Source: Elusimicrobiota bacterium
GTDB taxonomy: Bacteria > Elusimicrobiota > Elusimicrobia > 2-02-FULL-39-32
Direction of reading: 5' to 3'
Assembly (NCBI GenBank): GCA_021730935.1
Contig: JAKFYJ010000043.1
Location: 1 to 64,000, forward strand
DNA: 64,000 bases
How positions within the stretch are numbered: position 1 is the stretch's first letter; each line of letters starts with the position of its first letter. The notes under the pieces are model-generated. The model did no database searches. It saw nothing but the letters and a program-made list of their open reading frames with translations, and had not been told where the DNA came from. This document shows positions 17,833 to 28,148 of this stretch, piece after piece. A program made the translations under genes and the position numbers.

Positions 17833-18989
17833 TGAATCCGACGGTCGGGATTGTCGGCGGCGGGCAAATTGGGAAAATGATCACTCAGGCTGCCAGCCGC
17901 CTCAACCTGAGCGTCGTGGTCCTTGATCCCACGCCCAACTGCCCCGCCGCCAAAGCGGGAGCAACCCAAATCCAGGCGGACTTTAAAAATCCTGACGCGC
18001 TCCGGGACCTCGCTTCCAAATGCGATGTGCTCACATATGAAATCGAGCTTGGAGACACGCAAACCCTCCGCGAAATTGAATCTTCAGGGAAAAAGGTTTA
18101 TCCCTCTTCGGATTGCCTGAAAATCATCCAGGACAAGGGCACTCAAAAGCAATTCCTTGCTGATCATAAAATCCCCGTTCCGGAATTCGCCGCCGTCCAT
18201 TCCGCGGACGAAATAAAAAGCGTCACCGCAAAGATCGGGTTTCCCTCCCTCCTTAAATTGAGGAGAGACACCTATGACGGACGAGGCAGTTTCACTTTCC
18301 GCAATCCGCGCGAATTATCAGATCTTCTTAACGCTCACACGCTGAATGGTTCTCTTTCCAAAGACGATTATATGCTGGAACGGTTTGTCCCCTTCACGAA
18401 AGAAATTTCAGTCATGATCGCAAGAAATGCCCAAGGGAAAACAGTCCATTTTCCCGTCGTTGAGAACATTCACAAAGATCACATTCTCGTCTCCACCCTG
18501 GCTCCCGCGCGAATATCTCCCAAACTGGCCGCCAAAGCCTGCGCGATTGCGCGCAAAGCCGTTGAAAAATTGAAGGGCGTCGGCATTTTCGGCGTTGAAA
18601 TGTTCTTGGACAAAAAAGGCGGAATTTTGATCAACGAAATCGCGCCCAGGCCTCACAATTCCGGGCATTATACCATCGAAGCCTGCACCCATTCCCAATT
18701 TGAAATTCACTTGCGCGCCATCCTGGGACTGCCTCTCATTGAGCCGCGCCTTCTTTCACCCGCCGTTCTCATCAACATTCTCGGCACTCGAAATTTTGAA
18801 GGGCCAAGCCGAGTCAAAGGCCTGGAACAAGCCTTGTCCGTCCCGGGAGCGAGCGTGCATATTTATGGAAAAGAAGGATCCCGCGTGAAGCGCAAGCTCG
18901 GACACGCAACCGTTTTGGACAAAACTCTCGCCGGGGCCATGGCGAAAGCCGAAAAAATTCGTAAATGTCTGGAGGTGGTCCCCGCATGA
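17832..18989 (+). CDS. purK: N5-carboxyaminoimidazole ribonucleotide synthase
   Basis: A 385-residue ATP-grasp enzyme making N5-CAIR from AIR, bicarbonate and ATP. The N-terminus [20 protein letters not shown] is the PurK dinucleotide-like loop. The ATP-grasp domain follows with [18 protein letters not shown], then the metal-binding [33 protein letters not shown] (Glu, Asn, His and Pro signature) and a C-terminal domain ending with [10 protein letters not shown]. The gene is locked between guaB3 (1-nt overlap) and purE (ATGA overlap), so it is co-translated. Confidence 0.97.
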   Translation: MNPTVGIVGGGQIGKMITQAASRLNLSVVVLDPTPNCPAAKAGATQIQADFKNPDALRDLASKCDVLTYEIELGDTQTLREIESSGKKVYPSSDCLKIIQDKGTQKQFLADHKIPVPEFAAVHSADEIKSVTAKIGFPSLLKLRRDTYDGRGSFTFRNPRELSDLLNAHTLNGSLSKDDYMLERFVPFTKEISVMIARNAQGKTVHFPVVENIHKDHILVSTLAPARISPKLAAKACAIARKAVEKLKGVGIFGVEMFLDKKGGILINEIAPRPHNSGHYTIEACTHSQFEIHLRAILGLPLIEPRLLSPAVLINILGTRNFEGPSRVKGLEQALSVPGASVHIYGKEGSRVKRKLGHATVLDKTLAGAMAKAEKIRKCLEVVPA

Positions 18990-19519
18990 AAAATTCTCGC
19001 CCGATCATCGGCATCATCATGGGAAGCGATTCCGATCTCCCGGTCATGAACGATGCCGCAGAAATTTGCAGGGAATTCAAAATTCCCCATGAAGTGACCG
19101 TCGTCTCCGCCCACCGAACACCGGATCGGATGGTTGCGTATGCCAAAAGCGCGGCCAGCCGGGGACTCAAAGTTTTGATCGCGGGAGCGGGAGGCTCAGC
19201 CCATTTGCCGGGCATGACAGCGTCTCTCACCACGCTTCCCGTCATCGGCGTCCCTGTCAAAACCAAATCGCTCGCGGGGCTTGATTCGCTCCTTTCCATC
19301 GTGCAGATGCCCGCTGGAATTCCCGTGGCCACAGTCGCCATCAACGGCGCCAAAAACGCCGGCCTTCTCGCCGTAAAAATCATCGCCGCCGGAGACTCAA
19401 AACTCACCGCCGCCCTCCAAAAATATATGAATTCGCTTAAAACAAAAGTGTCGTCCACCGCCAAGGAATTGGAAACGGTTGGAACACAAAAATACATGAG
19501 GAAACATAACCTGATATGA
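18986..19519 (+). CDS. purE: N5-CAIR mutase, class I PurE
   Basis: A 177-residue enzyme converting N5-CAIR to CAIR. Class I signatures are [24 protein letters not shown] (catalytic His) and [18 protein letters not shown]. The start at 18986 (MKNSRP) is chosen over an upstream in-frame codon because it gives the standard N-terminus and overlaps the purK stop as ATGA. The C-terminus overlaps guaA by four bases. The presence of purK and class I PurE together confirms the bacterial two-step route. Confidence 0.97.
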   Translation: MKNSRPIIGIIMGSDSDLPVMNDAAEICREFKIPHEVTVVSAHRTPDRMVAYAKSAASRGLKVLIAGAGGSAHLPGMTASLTTLPVIGVPVKTKSLAGLDSLLSIVQMPAGIPVATVAINGAKNAGLLAVKIIAAGDSKLTAALQKYMNSLKTKVSSTAKELETVGTQKYMRKHNLI

Positions 19520-21045
19520 TCATTATTCTCGACTTCGGTTCCCAGTTCACCCAGCTCATCGCCCGCCGCGTCCGCGAACAGAAAGTTTATTGCGAAATTC
19601 TGCCTCACACAGCATCTTTTAAAGAGATTGCTTCCAAAAATCCTTCCGGGATCATTTTGTCAGGCGGACCTGCAAGCGTGAACGGCGGCGGAAAATCTCC
19701 TTCCTGCGAAGATGAGATTGTTTCCGGCAAGTTTCCCGTTCTTGGGATTTGCTATGGCCTTCAGCTTCTGGCGCACAAATACGGCGCGAATGTTTCTCCG
19801 GCGCACAAGAGAGAATTCGGCCACGCTGAAATCGTCGTCGAGGATTCAACGCATCTGTTCGAAGGTCTTTCAAAATCTCTCAATGTATGGATGAGCCACG
19901 GAGACGAAGTTAAAAACATCCCGAAAGGTTTCGTCCGCCTTGCAAAAACATCCAACGCGGATGTTGCGGCCATCGCCAACTTTGACAAAAATCTCTACGG
20001 CGTTCAGTTCCACCCCGAAGTCGCCCACACGCCTCAAGGCAAGCAGATCATCGCAAACTTTTTATTCAATGTCTGCAAAGAGAAAGCTTCCTGGCAGATG
20101 TCTTCCTTCATTGATCGCGAAGTCAAAAGCATCCGCGAACTCGTGGGCCAGGGAGACGCCGTCTGCGGAATGTCCGGCGGAGTGGACAGCGCGGTCGCGG
20201 CAGTGCTCGTGAACCAGGCCATCGGCAAACAGCTCCACTGCATCTTCGTCGATAACGGGCTATTGCGCCACTGGGAAAAGGAGCGCGTGGAAGAAGTTTT
20301 CCGCTCAAAATTCGGCGACCGCCTCCACATCATCGACGCGCGCAAGGAATTTTTAAAGAAACTCAAAGGCGTCTCGGATCCTGAAAAGAAGCGCAAGATC
20401 ATCGGCAAGGCCTTCATCGAAGTTTTTGACCGCGAAGCCAAAAAACTCAAGAGCGTAAAATATCTGGTCCAGGGAACTCTTTATCCGGACCTCATCGAGA
20501 GCCAAAGCGTCCGAGGACCTTCCGCCGTCATCAAGACGCACCACAATGTGGGCGGCCTCCCCAAACGCATGAAGCTTTCCCTCATCGAGCCGCTCAAGTT
20601 CCTTTTTAAGGATGAGGTCCGGGAACTGGGCGCGGAACTTGGGTTGCCCCCGGAAATTTTGAAGCGCCACCCTTTCCCGGGCCCCGGCCTTGCCGTTCGC
20701 ATCCTTGGCGACGTCACCGAAGAAAAATTAAACCTGGTCAGAAATGCCGACAGAATCGTGGAAGAAGAAATCCGCTCAGCCGGAATTTATGAAAAACTCT
20801 GGCAGGCTTTTGCAGTGCTGATCCCCGTCAAAACCGTGGGGGTCATGGGAGACGCCAGAACCTATGAACGTGTGGCCGTCCTTCGAGCTGTGACCTCTCA
20901 GGACGCCATGACGGCAGACTGGGCGGACATTCCCAAACCCGTGCTATCCAAAATTTCCAACCGCATCATCAATGAAGTCCGCGGCATCAACCGCGTGGTT
21001 TATGACATTTCCAGCAAGCCCCCCGCGACTATTGAATGGGAATAA
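19516..21045 (+). CDS. guaA: GMP synthase (glutamine-hydrolysing)
   Basis: A 509-residue two-domain enzyme. The N-terminal class I glutamine amidotransferase has catalytic Cys in [10 protein letters not shown] and His/Glu in QFHPEVAHT. The ATP pyrophosphatase domain has the P-loop [15 protein letters not shown] (about residue 218), and the C-terminal dimerisation domain ends in PPATIEWE, the family's invariant end. It converts XMP to GMP. The start overlaps the purE stop (ATGA). It would use XMP from the GuaB3 protein if that acts as an IMPDH, since no other IMPDH is in the window. Confidence 0.98.
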   Translation: MIIILDFGSQFTQLIARRVREQKVYCEILPHTASFKEIASKNPSGIILSGGPASVNGGGKSPSCEDEIVSGKFPVLGICYGLQLLAHKYGANVSPAHKREFGHAEIVVEDSTHLFEGLSKSLNVWMSHGDEVKNIPKGFVRLAKTSNADVAAIANFDKNLYGVQFHPEVAHTPQGKQIIANFLFNVCKEKASWQMSSFIDREVKSIRELVGQGDAVCGMSGGVDSAVAAVLVNQAIGKQLHCIFVDNGLLRHWEKERVEEVFRSKFGDRLHIIDARKEFLKKLKGVSDPEKKRKIIGKAFIEVFDREAKKLKSVKYLVQGTLYPDLIESQSVRGPSAVIKTHHNVGGLPKRMKLSLIEPLKFLFKDEVRELGAELGLPPEILKRHPFPGPGLAVRILGDVTEEKLNLVRNADRIVEEEIRSAGIYEKLWQAFAVLIPVKTVGVMGDARTYERVAVLRAVTSQDAMTADWADIPKPVLSKISNRIINEVRGINRVVYDISSKPPATIEWE

Positions 21046-21108
21046 TTGTTACATTTTCTTTACAGAAAGTTTAAGACGGTCCGCGCGGCTTTTTGGTATC
21101 ATTTTTAT

Positions 21109-21354
21109 ATGAACTTTCGAAGGGCAACTCTCATCGTCTTTGCTTTAGGCGGTCTGATACTTTGGGGAACCGGAACCATGAACGACTCCAAAATTCCTGA
21201 TCCGCGATATGCCGCCGTGGCCGGAGACCAGATTAAACACAGCATCGATTTCCTCCTCACACCGGCGGACATGATAAAGGATAATCCCGCAATCGTGAAA
21301 GACGTTTTGCTTCCAGCCATGGGCCTTGTGAGCTATCATGACAGCGGCGACTGA
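21109..21354 (+). CDS. Small membrane-anchored or secreted protein, unknown
   Basis: An 81-residue product starting at 21109. Basic residues (MNFRRA) are followed by a hydrophobic segment, LIVFALGGLILWGTG (about 7-22), then a polar domain containing YAAVAGDQIKHSIDFLL. It looks like a signal anchor or an uncleaved signal peptide without a lipobox. I do not recognise a family. It lies between guaA and purC and overlaps the purC start by 17 bp, so it belongs to the purine operon by position. An earlier in-frame start at 21046 would remove the signal-like N-terminus and seems less likely. Confidence 0.55.
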   Translation: MNFRRATLIVFALGGLILWGTGTMNDSKIPDPRYAAVAGDQIKHSIDFLLTPADMIKDNPAIVKDVLLPAMGLVSYHDSGD

Positions 21355-22234
21355 ATCCATTGATCTTCCGCTTTTCATCCGCGGCAAAGTTCGGGATGTT
21401 TATGCCCTTGAAGACAAACTCCTCATGGTGGCTTCGGACAGGATATCCGCCTTCGACGTCGTCTTGCCCACGCCCATCCCGGACAAGGGAAAAGTTTTAA
21501 ACCAAATCTCCGTCTTCTGGTTCGGCCAGACAAAACACATCGTCAAAAACCACCTGATTTCCGCGTCCGTCTCCGAATATCCCAAGCATCTTCATAAATA
21601 TAAAGACCCGCTTGACGGCCGGTCCATGCTTGTGACAAGAACGAACAAGATCAACATCGAGTGTGTCGTTCGGGGTTATCTCTCCGGATCAGGCTGGAAA
21701 GAATATCAGCAGAACAGAAAAGTCTGCGGCGTGAGCCTTCCGGAAGGGTTGAGAGAGTCGGACAGGCTCCCGGAACCTATTTTTACGCCTGCGACAAAAG
21801 AAGAAGGCGGCAAGCACGACGAAAACATTTCGTTTGAACGCATGTGCGGGATCCTGGGAAAAGATTTAAGCGAACAGCTCCGTCAAATTTCCATCAAGCT
21901 TTATAAATTCGCGGCGGATTTCGTCGAACCCAAAGGCCTCATTTTGGCCGACACCAAATTCGAGTTCGGGCTTCTTGAAACGGACGGCAAAAACGAAATC
22001 ATCCTCATCGACGAGTGCCTCACGCCGGACTCTTCCCGCTTCTGGGAAAAAACCCAATACAAAGTGGGCTCTTCCCCGGCATCCTTTGACAAGCAGTTCG
22101 TGAGAGATTTCCTGGAATCCATCAAATGGGGAAAAACTCCGCCGGGGCCTGTTCTCCCCCCGGACATCGTCTCAAAGACCCGGGAAAAATATCTGGAAGC
22201 CTTCACGCGCATCTCGGGCCTGAAGCTTTCTTGA
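21338..22234 (+). CDS. purC: Phosphoribosylaminoimidazole-succinocarboxamide synthase (SAICAR synthetase)
   Basis: A 298-residue enzyme ligating aspartate to CAIR, the step after PurE. Motifs are IRGKVRDVYAL, ASDRISAFDVVLPTPIPDKG, the ECVVRGYLSGSGWKEY block and LIDECLTPDSSRFW near the C-terminus. The length and layout match the long (eukaryote/plant-like) PurC group rather than the ~240-residue group. The gene overlaps the small membrane-anchored ORF in front and, at its end, the TTG start of the glycosyltransferase, so the purine operon continues through it. Confidence 0.96.
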   Translation: MTAATESIDLPLFIRGKVRDVYALEDKLLMVASDRISAFDVVLPTPIPDKGKVLNQISVFWFGQTKHIVKNHLISASVSEYPKHLHKYKDPLDGRSMLVTRTNKINIECVVRGYLSGSGWKEYQQNRKVCGVSLPEGLRESDRLPEPIFTPATKEEGGKHDENISFERMCGILGKDLSEQLRQISIKLYKFAADFVEPKGLILADTKFEFGLLETDGKNEIILIDECLTPDSSRFWEKTQYKVGSSPASFDKQFVRDFLESIKWGKTPPGPVLPPDIVSKTREKYLEAFTRISGLKLS

Positions 22235-22935
22235 CTCCGCTCGTCATCCTTCCAACCTATAACGAAATTGAAAACCTTCCGGTTTTTATCCCTGAAGTTT
22301 TTTCTGCCGTAAAGACTCACATCCTGATCATCGACGACAATTCCCCGGACGGCACGGGCGAACTCGCCGAGCGGCTCTCCAAAGACGACGAAAACATTTC
22401 TGTCCTTCACCGTCCCAAAAAGTTGGGGTTGGGTTCCGCTTATGTCAAAGGGTTTTTATGGGCCCTCGAAAAAAAATATGACCCCATCATCCAGATGGAT
22501 TCCGACTTTTCCCACAGCCCTTCCGCCATTCCCAAACTGATCTCCGCTTTGGACCATGCTGATTTTGCCGTCGGCTCAAGATATATCGGCGGAGGAACCA
22601 TCGAAAACTGGCCCGGATGGAGACTGGCGGTCAGCGAAATCGGGAATGTTTATGCGAGAACGATTTTGGGAGTTGGGATCAGGGATCTGACCGGAGGATT
22701 CAAGGCCTGGAAACGGAAGACGCTTGAATCCCTTCCGCTCAGCCATATTATTTCAGACGGATATTCGTTTCAGGTGGAGACAACCTTCCGCGCCATGCAG
22801 AAAGGTTTTAAACCGGTTGAAGTGCCCATCACGTTCCGTGACAGGACTCGTGGAAAGTCGAAGATCTCTCGAAGGATTTTATTCGAGGCCATGTGGACAG
22901 TCTGGCGCTTAAAATTCAGCGCTCAATCTTGGTGA
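22231..22935 (+). CDS. Polyprenol-phosphate mannosyltransferase-like GT2 glycosyltransferase
   Basis: A 234-residue DPM1-type family 2 glycosyltransferase without membrane helices. Motifs are LPTYNEIENLPVF, IDDNSPDGTGE, QMDSDFSHSP (metal/sugar-nucleotide DxD-like) and GIRDLTGGFKAWKR with the acceptor-side YSFQVETTFRA. It probably transfers mannose or glucose from a nucleotide sugar to a polyprenyl phosphate. Start: no ATG fits. TTG at 22231 overlaps the purC TGA (TTGA) and gives the canonical LTPLVILPTYNE beginning. The 3' end overlaps greA convergently by 20 bp. Confidence 0.87.
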   Translation: MTPLVILPTYNEIENLPVFIPEVFSAVKTHILIIDDNSPDGTGELAERLSKDDENISVLHRPKKLGLGSAYVKGFLWALEKKYDPIIQMDSDFSHSPSAIPKLISALDHADFAVGSRYIGGGTIENWPGWRLAVSEIGNVYARTILGVGIRDLTGGFKAWKRKTLESLPLSHIISDGYSFQVETTFRAMQKGFKPVEVPITFRDRTRGKSKISRRILFEAMWTVWRLKFSAQSW

Positions 22936-23386
22936 TTTTGAATTGTTTTTTGCCTGCGGGAAGATTGATGGTGACGGTTTCGCCCGACTTGTGCCCCAAA
23001 AATCCTTCTCCGAGGGGAGAATGAACGGAAAGTTTTCCGGCAGACGGGTCCGACTCTTCCTGGCCCACGAAAGTATAGGTCATCTCGGCGCCTGAAGCCG
23101 ACTCCACAAAAGTGACAGTGGCCCCGATGCGCACTTCGTCTTTGGCAATTTTGGTGTCGTCGATCAGCTGAGCGTTGCCCAGCTTGGACTCGATGTCTGC
23201 GATCCGCCGCATGACTTCGGCCTGCTTTTCTTTGGCATATTGATATCCGGCGTTTTCACGCAGATCGCCCTGCTCGCGAGCTTCCCCGATCATCTTGGAA
23301 AGTTCGCGTTTCTGCTCTTTGAGCGCGTCAATGTCTTTGCGAAGCTTTTCATAGCCTTCGCGGGTGAGGAATGTTTGATTTGCCAT
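22916..23386 (-). CDS. greA: Transcription elongation factor GreA
   Basis: A 156-residue factor that stimulates RNA cleavage in backtracked RNA polymerase. The N-terminal coiled-coil begins with FLTREGYEKLRKDIDALKEQ and includes the acidic tip segment GDLRENAGYQYAKEKQ. The C-terminal FKBP-like domain has SPLGEGFLGHKSGETVTI. The start at 23386 is favoured by family N-termini and by the promoter, whose -10 ends 7 nt before this ATG, implying a leaderless mRNA. No Shine-Dalgarno is visible. Confidence 0.96.
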   Translation of the reverse strand: MANQTFLTREGYEKLRKDIDALKEQKRELSKMIGEAREQGDLRENAGYQYAKEKQAEVMRRIADIESKLGNAQLIDDTKIAKDEVRIGATVTFVESASGAEMTYTFVGQEESDPSAGKLSVHSPLGEGFLGHKSGETVTINLPAGKKQFKITKIER

Positions 23387-23392
23387 TTCTTT

Positions 23393-23422
23393 ATTATAAT
23401 CCCCTTCTCTATACAATGTCAA
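23393..23422 (-). promoter_or_regulatory. Consensus promoter of greA, leaderless
   Basis: On the minus strand, TTGACA (23422-23417), an 18-nt spacer and TATAAT (23398-23393), both hexamers perfect. Only 7 nt (23392-23387) separate the -10 from the ATG, so transcription should start at or within a base or two of the start codon. Confidence 0.85.
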
Positions 23423-23437
23423 ATCTGATATCATTTA
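23421..23437 (+). promoter_or_regulatory. Extended -10 promoter of the epimerase gene
   Basis: AAATCTGATATCATTTA contains an extended -10 (TG-A-TATCAT, 23426-23434) 9 nt before the ATG at 23444. It overlaps the -35 of the divergent greA promoter. The same 17-mer with one change recurs before the aconitase gene at 24441. Confidence 0.55.
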
Positions 23438-23443
23438 AGACCT

Positions 23444-24430
23444 ATGCAATCATTTTATAAGGGCAAAAAAGTCCTTGTCACGGGCGGTCTCGGGTTTTTG
23501 GGAAGCAATCTCACTCACCGCCTTGTCGAACTTGGCGCAACGGTCACAGTCCTGGACTGCATCCTCCCCGGTCACGGCGGAAATCTCTTTAATATCTCCG
23601 ATATAAAAAAATCCGTTAAATTCTTCAAAGGCGACATCCGCAACAAGCCTTTGGTGAACCGTCTCATAAAGAACCAGAACATCCTTTTCAACATCGCCGC
23701 CCAAACCAGCCACACGGACTCCATGAAAAATCCCTGGCTGGACGTGGACATCAACACCCGCGGCCAAATCACGCTTCTCGAAGCCTGCAAAAACCTGAAC
23801 CCCAAGATCCGGATTGTTTATTGTTCCACCCGGGCGGTTTATGGCGCGGTCACGGCCAAGATCATCCACGAAGAAATTTTGCCCCAGCCTCTCGATGTCT
23901 ATGCCGTCAATAAACTGGCCGGCGAACATTATCACAGAGTTTATTCCAAGGTCTTCGGGTTGAATGCCACGATATTGCGAGTCGCCAATGGTTATGGTCC
24001 CCGGGCGCAAATGAAGGAACCTTCTTTCGGCATTTTAAACTGGTTCATCCGCCTGGCTCTGGATGATGCCGAGATCAAAATCTTCGGCGACGGCAAACAG
24101 GTCCGCGACTATGTTTATGTGGACGACATTGTGGACGCCTTCTTAAAAACCGCTCAAAATGAAAATATATCCGGTCAGGTCCTGAACATCGCTTCCGGCA
24201 AAGGGTTGCCGTTGATCGACATCGTGAAAGAAGTGGTCCGCATCGCAGGCACGGGCAAAATCATCCATGTCCCCTGGCCCGCCACCAATAAAAAAATCGA
24301 TGTCGGCGATTTCATCGCGGATGTCCGCAAAATCAAAAAGCACACATCATGGACATCTCACACGCCTCTCGCTGATGGGCTTCAGGAAACCATCGATTTT
24401 TACCGTTTCAACAAAAAGCATTTTTGGTAA
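23444..24430 (+). CDS. NAD-dependent sugar-nucleotide epimerase/dehydratase
   Basis: A 328-residue extended SDR. The NAD-binding loop is VLVTGGLGFLGSNL, the catalytic Ser/Thr is in YCSTRAVYG, and the Tyr-Lys pair is in DVYAVNKLAGE. The substrate domain carries RVANGYGPRAQ and FGDGKQVRDYVYVDDIVDA. This is the UDP-glucose 4-epimerase / dTDP-glucose dehydratase group. The exact substrate cannot be told from sequence, but it is most likely in cell-surface polysaccharide synthesis. Monocistronic by context, with its own extended -10 promoter. Confidence 0.85.
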   Translation: MQSFYKGKKVLVTGGLGFLGSNLTHRLVELGATVTVLDCILPGHGGNLFNISDIKKSVKFFKGDIRNKPLVNRLIKNQNILFNIAAQTSHTDSMKNPWLDVDINTRGQITLLEACKNLNPKIRIVYCSTRAVYGAVTAKIIHEEILPQPLDVYAVNKLAGEHYHRVYSKVFGLNATILRVANGYGPRAQMKEPSFGILNWFIRLALDDAEIKIFGDGKQVRDYVYVDDIVDAFLKTAQNENISGQVLNIASGKGLPLIDIVKEVVRIAGTGKIIHVPWPATNKKIDVGDFIADVRKIKKHTSWTSHTPLADGLQETIDFYRFNKKHFW

Positions 24431-24440
24431 CCCCAAATCC

Positions 24441-24457
24441 AAATCTGATATAATTTA
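24441..24457 (+). promoter_or_regulatory. Extended -10 promoter of aconitase-rdgB-surE
   Basis: AAATCTGATATAATTTA holds a perfect extended -10, TG-A-TATAAT (24446-24454). The ATG of the aconitase gene is at 24506. The leader of about 45 nt contains a short hairpin, AAGGC-AACGCC-GCCTT (24463-24478). Confidence 0.7.
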
Positions 24458-24505
24458 GCCATAAGGCAACGCCGCCTTAAATATCCTCCGCCATCGGACA
24501 AAACC

Positions 24506-26782
24506 ATGCAAATCGAAACGACGAAAGAACTCGCTGAAAAAATTTATGACCGTTCCAGAAAGAATCTGGAGATCGTAAGGAAGCGGCTGGGGAGGTCTCT
24601 GACTCTGGCCGAAAAAATCCTTTTCGGTCACCTCGCTGATCCCCAAAACCAGGAGTTTTCTCCGGGCAAAGGCATCCTCAAAACGAATCCTGACCGCATC
24701 GCCATGCAAGACGCCACGGCGCAAATGGCCATCCTCCAGTTCGCCCAGGCCCAAATTCCCCAAGTGGCTGTCCCCACCACCGTTCACTGCGACCACCTGA
24801 TCCGCGCTTATGTCGGCGCGAAGAAAGACATGGAAACAGCGACCACCGAGAATAAAGAGGTTTATGATTTCCTGAGTTCCGCGTCGCAAAAATTCGGCAT
24901 CGGATTCTGGCGGCCTGGATCCGGAATCATACACCAAGTTGTCCTGGAAAATTATGCGTTCCCTGGCGGAATGATGATCGGAACCGACTCACATACCCCC
25001 AACGCAGGCGGTCTTGGAATGATCGCTGCCGGAGTGGGAGGAGCGGACGCGGTGGATGTCATGGCCGGGTTCCCCTGGGAAGTGAAACACCCCACATTGA
25101 TCGGCGTTCACCTGACCGGCGAACTTTCGGGCTGGGCTTCCCCCAAAGACATCATTCTTTATGTCTGCGGCGCTCTCACGGTTCAGGGAGGAACGAACCG
25201 GATCGTGGAATATTTCGGGCCAGGCACAAAATCCATCAGCTGCACAGGCAAGGCCACCATCACCAACATGGGCGCTGAACTTGGAGCCACCACATCCATA
25301 TTCCCATATGATGAAAGAATGTCGGCCTATTTAAAAGCAACCAAACGCGCGGACCTGGCGGAACTTGCGGACAAAAATCAGGATCTTTTAAAATCCGACG
25401 AGGACGTCGAAAAAAATCCCCAAAAATATTATGAAAAAGTCATCGAGCTGGACCTTTCCAAACTCGAGCCTTATGTCGTGGGTCCCCACACGCCGGACCT
25501 GGCCCGCCCCATTTCAAAGCTCGCTCAGGAAGTGAAAGATAAAAATTATCCTGACGCCATTTCAACCGCTCTCATAGGCAGCTGCACCAATTCTTCTTAT
25601 GAAGATCTTGGCCGCGTGGCGGACGTTGCAAGCCAAGCCAAGTCTGCTCACATCAAGACTGCGGTCAAACTCATGGTTTCTCCGGGCTCTGACCAGATTT
25701 ATGCCACCGTCAAACGCGACGGCCAGGCCCAGGCGCTTGAAGACATCGGGGCGACCGTTTTGGCCAATGCCTGCGGCCCCTGCATTGGGCAGTGGAAGAG
25801 AGACGACCTCAAGCCAGGGCAAAAAAATTCCATCCTGACTTCTTTCAACCGCAACTTCCCCAAGCGAAATGACGGAAGCGCCGACACCTTGTGTTTCATC
25901 GGGAGCCCCGAAATCGTCGTTGCTGTCGCACTTGCGGGCCGTTTGAGTTTCAATCCTCTGACGGACTCCTTGGACACAGCGGACGGTAAAAAGCTGAAAC
26001 TCTCTCCTCCAAAAAAAGCCGATGATCTTCCTAAAAATGGATTTGTTTCCCCAACGGAAGGATATCTGGCTCCCGCGAAAAACGGCGAGTCTGTAAAAAT
26101 CGTCGTGGACCCTTCGAGCGACCGGCTCCAGCTTTTGGAACCTTTTTCAGCCTGGGACGGAAAGGATTTCGTTGAAATCCCCATCCTGCTCAAAGCCAAG
26201 GGAAAATGCACCACAGACCACATTTCTCCCGCAGGCCCCTGGCTCAAATATCGCGGACACCTCGACAAGATCAGCGACAACATGTTTTTGGGAGCCATCA
26301 ATTCATACACAGGCGATGCCGGCAAGGGCCTGAACATTTTGACCGGCGAAAAAGGCCTTGAGTTCCCGAAGATTGCGCGCGCCTATAAAGCCAAAGGACT
26401 CAGGTGGGTTGCGATCGGCGACGAAAATTATGGAGAAGGGTCTTCGCGCGAACACGCGGCCATGTCACCGAGATTTTTGGGAGCCGGAGCCGTCATCACC
26501 CGGAGTTTCGCGCGCATCCATGAAACGAATCTCAAAAAGCAGGGCATCCTCCCACTCACGTTTGTGAACCCGACGGATTATGAATTAGTGAAGGAAACAG
26601 ACAAGATTTCCATCCTCGGGCTCAAGAATCTTGCGCCCGGAAAAGAAATCGAAGGCGTTCTCCATCACGCGGACGGCAAAACCGGCAAGATTCTGCTCAA
26701 GCACAGCCTGACCTCGGACCAAATCGATTGGTTCAAAGCCGGGTCCGCCCTCAACCTCCTGAAAAAAACCCGCGGCGCATGA
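24506..26782 (+). CDS. acn: Aconitate hydratase, mitochondrial type
   Basis: A 758-residue TCA-cycle enzyme (citrate to isocitrate). The [4Fe-4S] cysteines are in [14 protein letters not shown] and [10 protein letters not shown]. Other landmarks are [51 protein letters not shown] and the swivel-domain [15 protein letters not shown]. Length and motifs match the mitochondrial-like bacterial aconitase clade rather than AcnA (about 890) or AcnB (about 860). It heads a three-gene unit and overlaps rdgB (ATGA). Confidence 0.96.
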   Translation: MQIETTKELAEKIYDRSRKNLEIVRKRLGRSLTLAEKILFGHLADPQNQEFSPGKGILKTNPDRIAMQDATAQMAILQFAQAQIPQVAVPTTVHCDHLIRAYVGAKKDMETATTENKEVYDFLSSASQKFGIGFWRPGSGIIHQVVLENYAFPGGMMIGTDSHTPNAGGLGMIAAGVGGADAVDVMAGFPWEVKHPTLIGVHLTGELSGWASPKDIILYVCGALTVQGGTNRIVEYFGPGTKSISCTGKATITNMGAELGATTSIFPYDERMSAYLKATKRADLAELADKNQDLLKSDEDVEKNPQKYYEKVIELDLSKLEPYVVGPHTPDLARPISKLAQEVKDKNYPDAISTALIGSCTNSSYEDLGRVADVASQAKSAHIKTAVKLMVSPGSDQIYATVKRDGQAQALEDIGATVLANACGPCIGQWKRDDLKPGQKNSILTSFNRNFPKRNDGSADTLCFIGSPEIVVAVALAGRLSFNPLTDSLDTADGKKLKLSPPKKADDLPKNGFVSPTEGYLAPAKNGESVKIVVDPSSDRLQLLEPFSAWDGKDFVEIPILLKAKGKCTTDHISPAGPWLKYRGHLDKISDNMFLGAINSYTGDAGKGLNILTGEKGLEFPKIARAYKAKGLRWVAIGDENYGEGSSREHAAMSPRFLGAGAVITRSFARIHETNLKKQGILPLTFVNPTDYELVKETDKISILGLKNLAPGKEIEGVLHHADGKTGKILLKHSLTSDQIDWFKAGSALNLLKKTRGA

Positions 26783-27381
26783 TCCGCGAAATTCTGCTCG
26801 GAACCAACAACCGTCACAAGACGGCGGAAATTTCACGCCTGCTCGAAACTCTGCCCATCCTTCTCCGGGACCTCACTGAATTCCCCAACATTCCTCCCGT
26901 TGAAGAAGATGGCAAGACCCTACTTGAAAATTCCAGGAAAAAAGCCAATACTTACGGTGCGCTCTCAAGTCTGCCCTGTTTGGCGGACGACACGGGGTTG
27001 GAAGTGGAAGCCCTGAACGGCGAGCCGGGAGTTTATTCGGCACGATATGCCGGAGAGGACTGCAGTTATCTCGATAACTGCGACAAGATTTTGAAAAGTC
27101 TCGGCGAAGGTTCGAACCGAAAGGCAGTTTTTAAGACCGTGATCACATTTTATGACCCGGCAAGCAAAGAGATTTTAGTCGCGGAAGGCATCGTGGAAGG
27201 AGAAATTACGCGGGAACTTCGCGGCAGGAACGGATTTGGATATGACCCCGTGTTCTATGTCAAAGAAGCGGGCAAGACATTCGCAGAAATGACCCTGGAA
27301 GAAAAAAATAAAATAAGCCACAGGGCCAGGGCCGTGATGAAAATGAAAGAGTTGCTCGCAGAAAGATATATAAAAGGATAA
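26779..27381 (+). CDS. rdgB: Non-canonical purine NTP pyrophosphatase (RdgB/HAM1)
   Basis: A 200-residue house-cleaning enzyme that hydrolyses (d)ITP and XTP to monophosphates. Motifs are [13 protein letters not shown] (phosphate-binding), [31 protein letters not shown] (catalytic Asp and substrate loop) and [13 protein letters not shown]. The start at 26779 overlaps the aconitase stop. It sits with surE, another nucleotide-processing enzyme, 2 bp downstream. Confidence 0.96.
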   Translation: MIREILLGTNNRHKTAEISRLLETLPILLRDLTEFPNIPPVEEDGKTLLENSRKKANTYGALSSLPCLADDTGLEVEALNGEPGVYSARYAGEDCSYLDNCDKILKSLGEGSNRKAVFKTVITFYDPASKEILVAEGIVEGEITRELRGRNGFGYDPVFYVKEAGKTFAEMTLEEKNKISHRARAVMKMKELLAERYIKG

Positions 27382-27383
27382 AA

Positions 27384-28148
27384 ATGCCAAGAATTCTTAT
27401 TTCGAACGACGACGGAATATACGGGCAGGGACTCAAACCTCTGATCCGGGCCATGAAGCCTCTGGGCGAACTCATCGTGATCGTTCCCGATGGTGAACGC
27501 AGCGCGGCCAGCCACTCCATCACGCTTCACAAGCCTTTCCGCATCCAATCTTTGCCCATCGAGCTTTCCAACAAGGAAGTGATGCATGTTTACATTTCCA
27601 ACGGCACGCCTTCAGACTGCGTGCGATTTGGTTTGTTGGAACTGCTCAAGAATAAAAAAGTGGATTTGGTTGTGGGCGGAATCAATCACGGACTCAACCT
27701 TGGAGAAGACATCATTTATTCCGGAACCGTTGCAGTGGCCCGCGAAGCCGCGATGCAAGGCATTCCCTCCATGGCGGTTTCCATCGGCGAGGGCACACAT
27801 GAAACTTTCGCTCTCGCCGCGGCCACATCTCAAAAACTTGCCAAACTCATCCTCGAGCGCAAGCTTCCCAACAGAGTGTTTTTAAATATCAATGTTCCCC
27901 ATGCCAACGGCGTAAAGCCGAAAGTGGAAATCACGCGGCTCGGAAAAAGAGTTTATGGAAAAGTGATCCCTTCAGGCGTGGACCCGAGAGGACATTTGTA
28001 TTATTGGCTGGCGGGAGACATCCCCAAAGGCATTCCGGAACCGGGGACCGATATCTGGGCCATCAAGTCCAAAAAAATTTCCGTCACGCCGCTGACGGTC
28101 GACAGCGCGGCGCCCATCCTTACAGACATCCACCGCTGGAAAATCTAA
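27384..28148 (+). CDS. surE: 5'/3'-nucleotidase SurE
   Basis: A 254-residue metal-dependent nucleoside monophosphate phosphatase, often with exopolyphosphatase activity. The N-terminal ISNDDGIYGQGLKPL has the metal-binding Asp pair, followed by VPDGERSAASHSIT with catalytic Ser/Asn and VVGGINHGLNLGEDIIYSGT. Length is normal. It follows rdgB by 2 bp and ends overlapping the convergent Nudix gene by 4 bp. Confidence 0.96.
   Translation: MPRILISNDDGIYGQGLKPLIRAMKPLGELIVIVPDGERSAASHSITLHKPFRIQSLPIELSNKEVMHVYISNGTPSDCVRFGLLELLKNKKVDLVVGGINHGLNLGEDIIYSGTVAVAREAAMQGIPSMAVSIGEGTHETFALAAATSQKLAKLILERKLPNRVFLNINVPHANGVKPKVEITRLGKRVYGKVIPSGVDPRGHLYYWLAGDIPKGIPEPGTDIWAIKSKKISVTPLTVDSAAPILTDIHRWKI

Noticed and set aside
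24463-24478. Riboswitch in the aconitase leader
   Set aside because: Only a 5-bp hairpin in a leader of about 45 nt; too small for any known riboswitch class.
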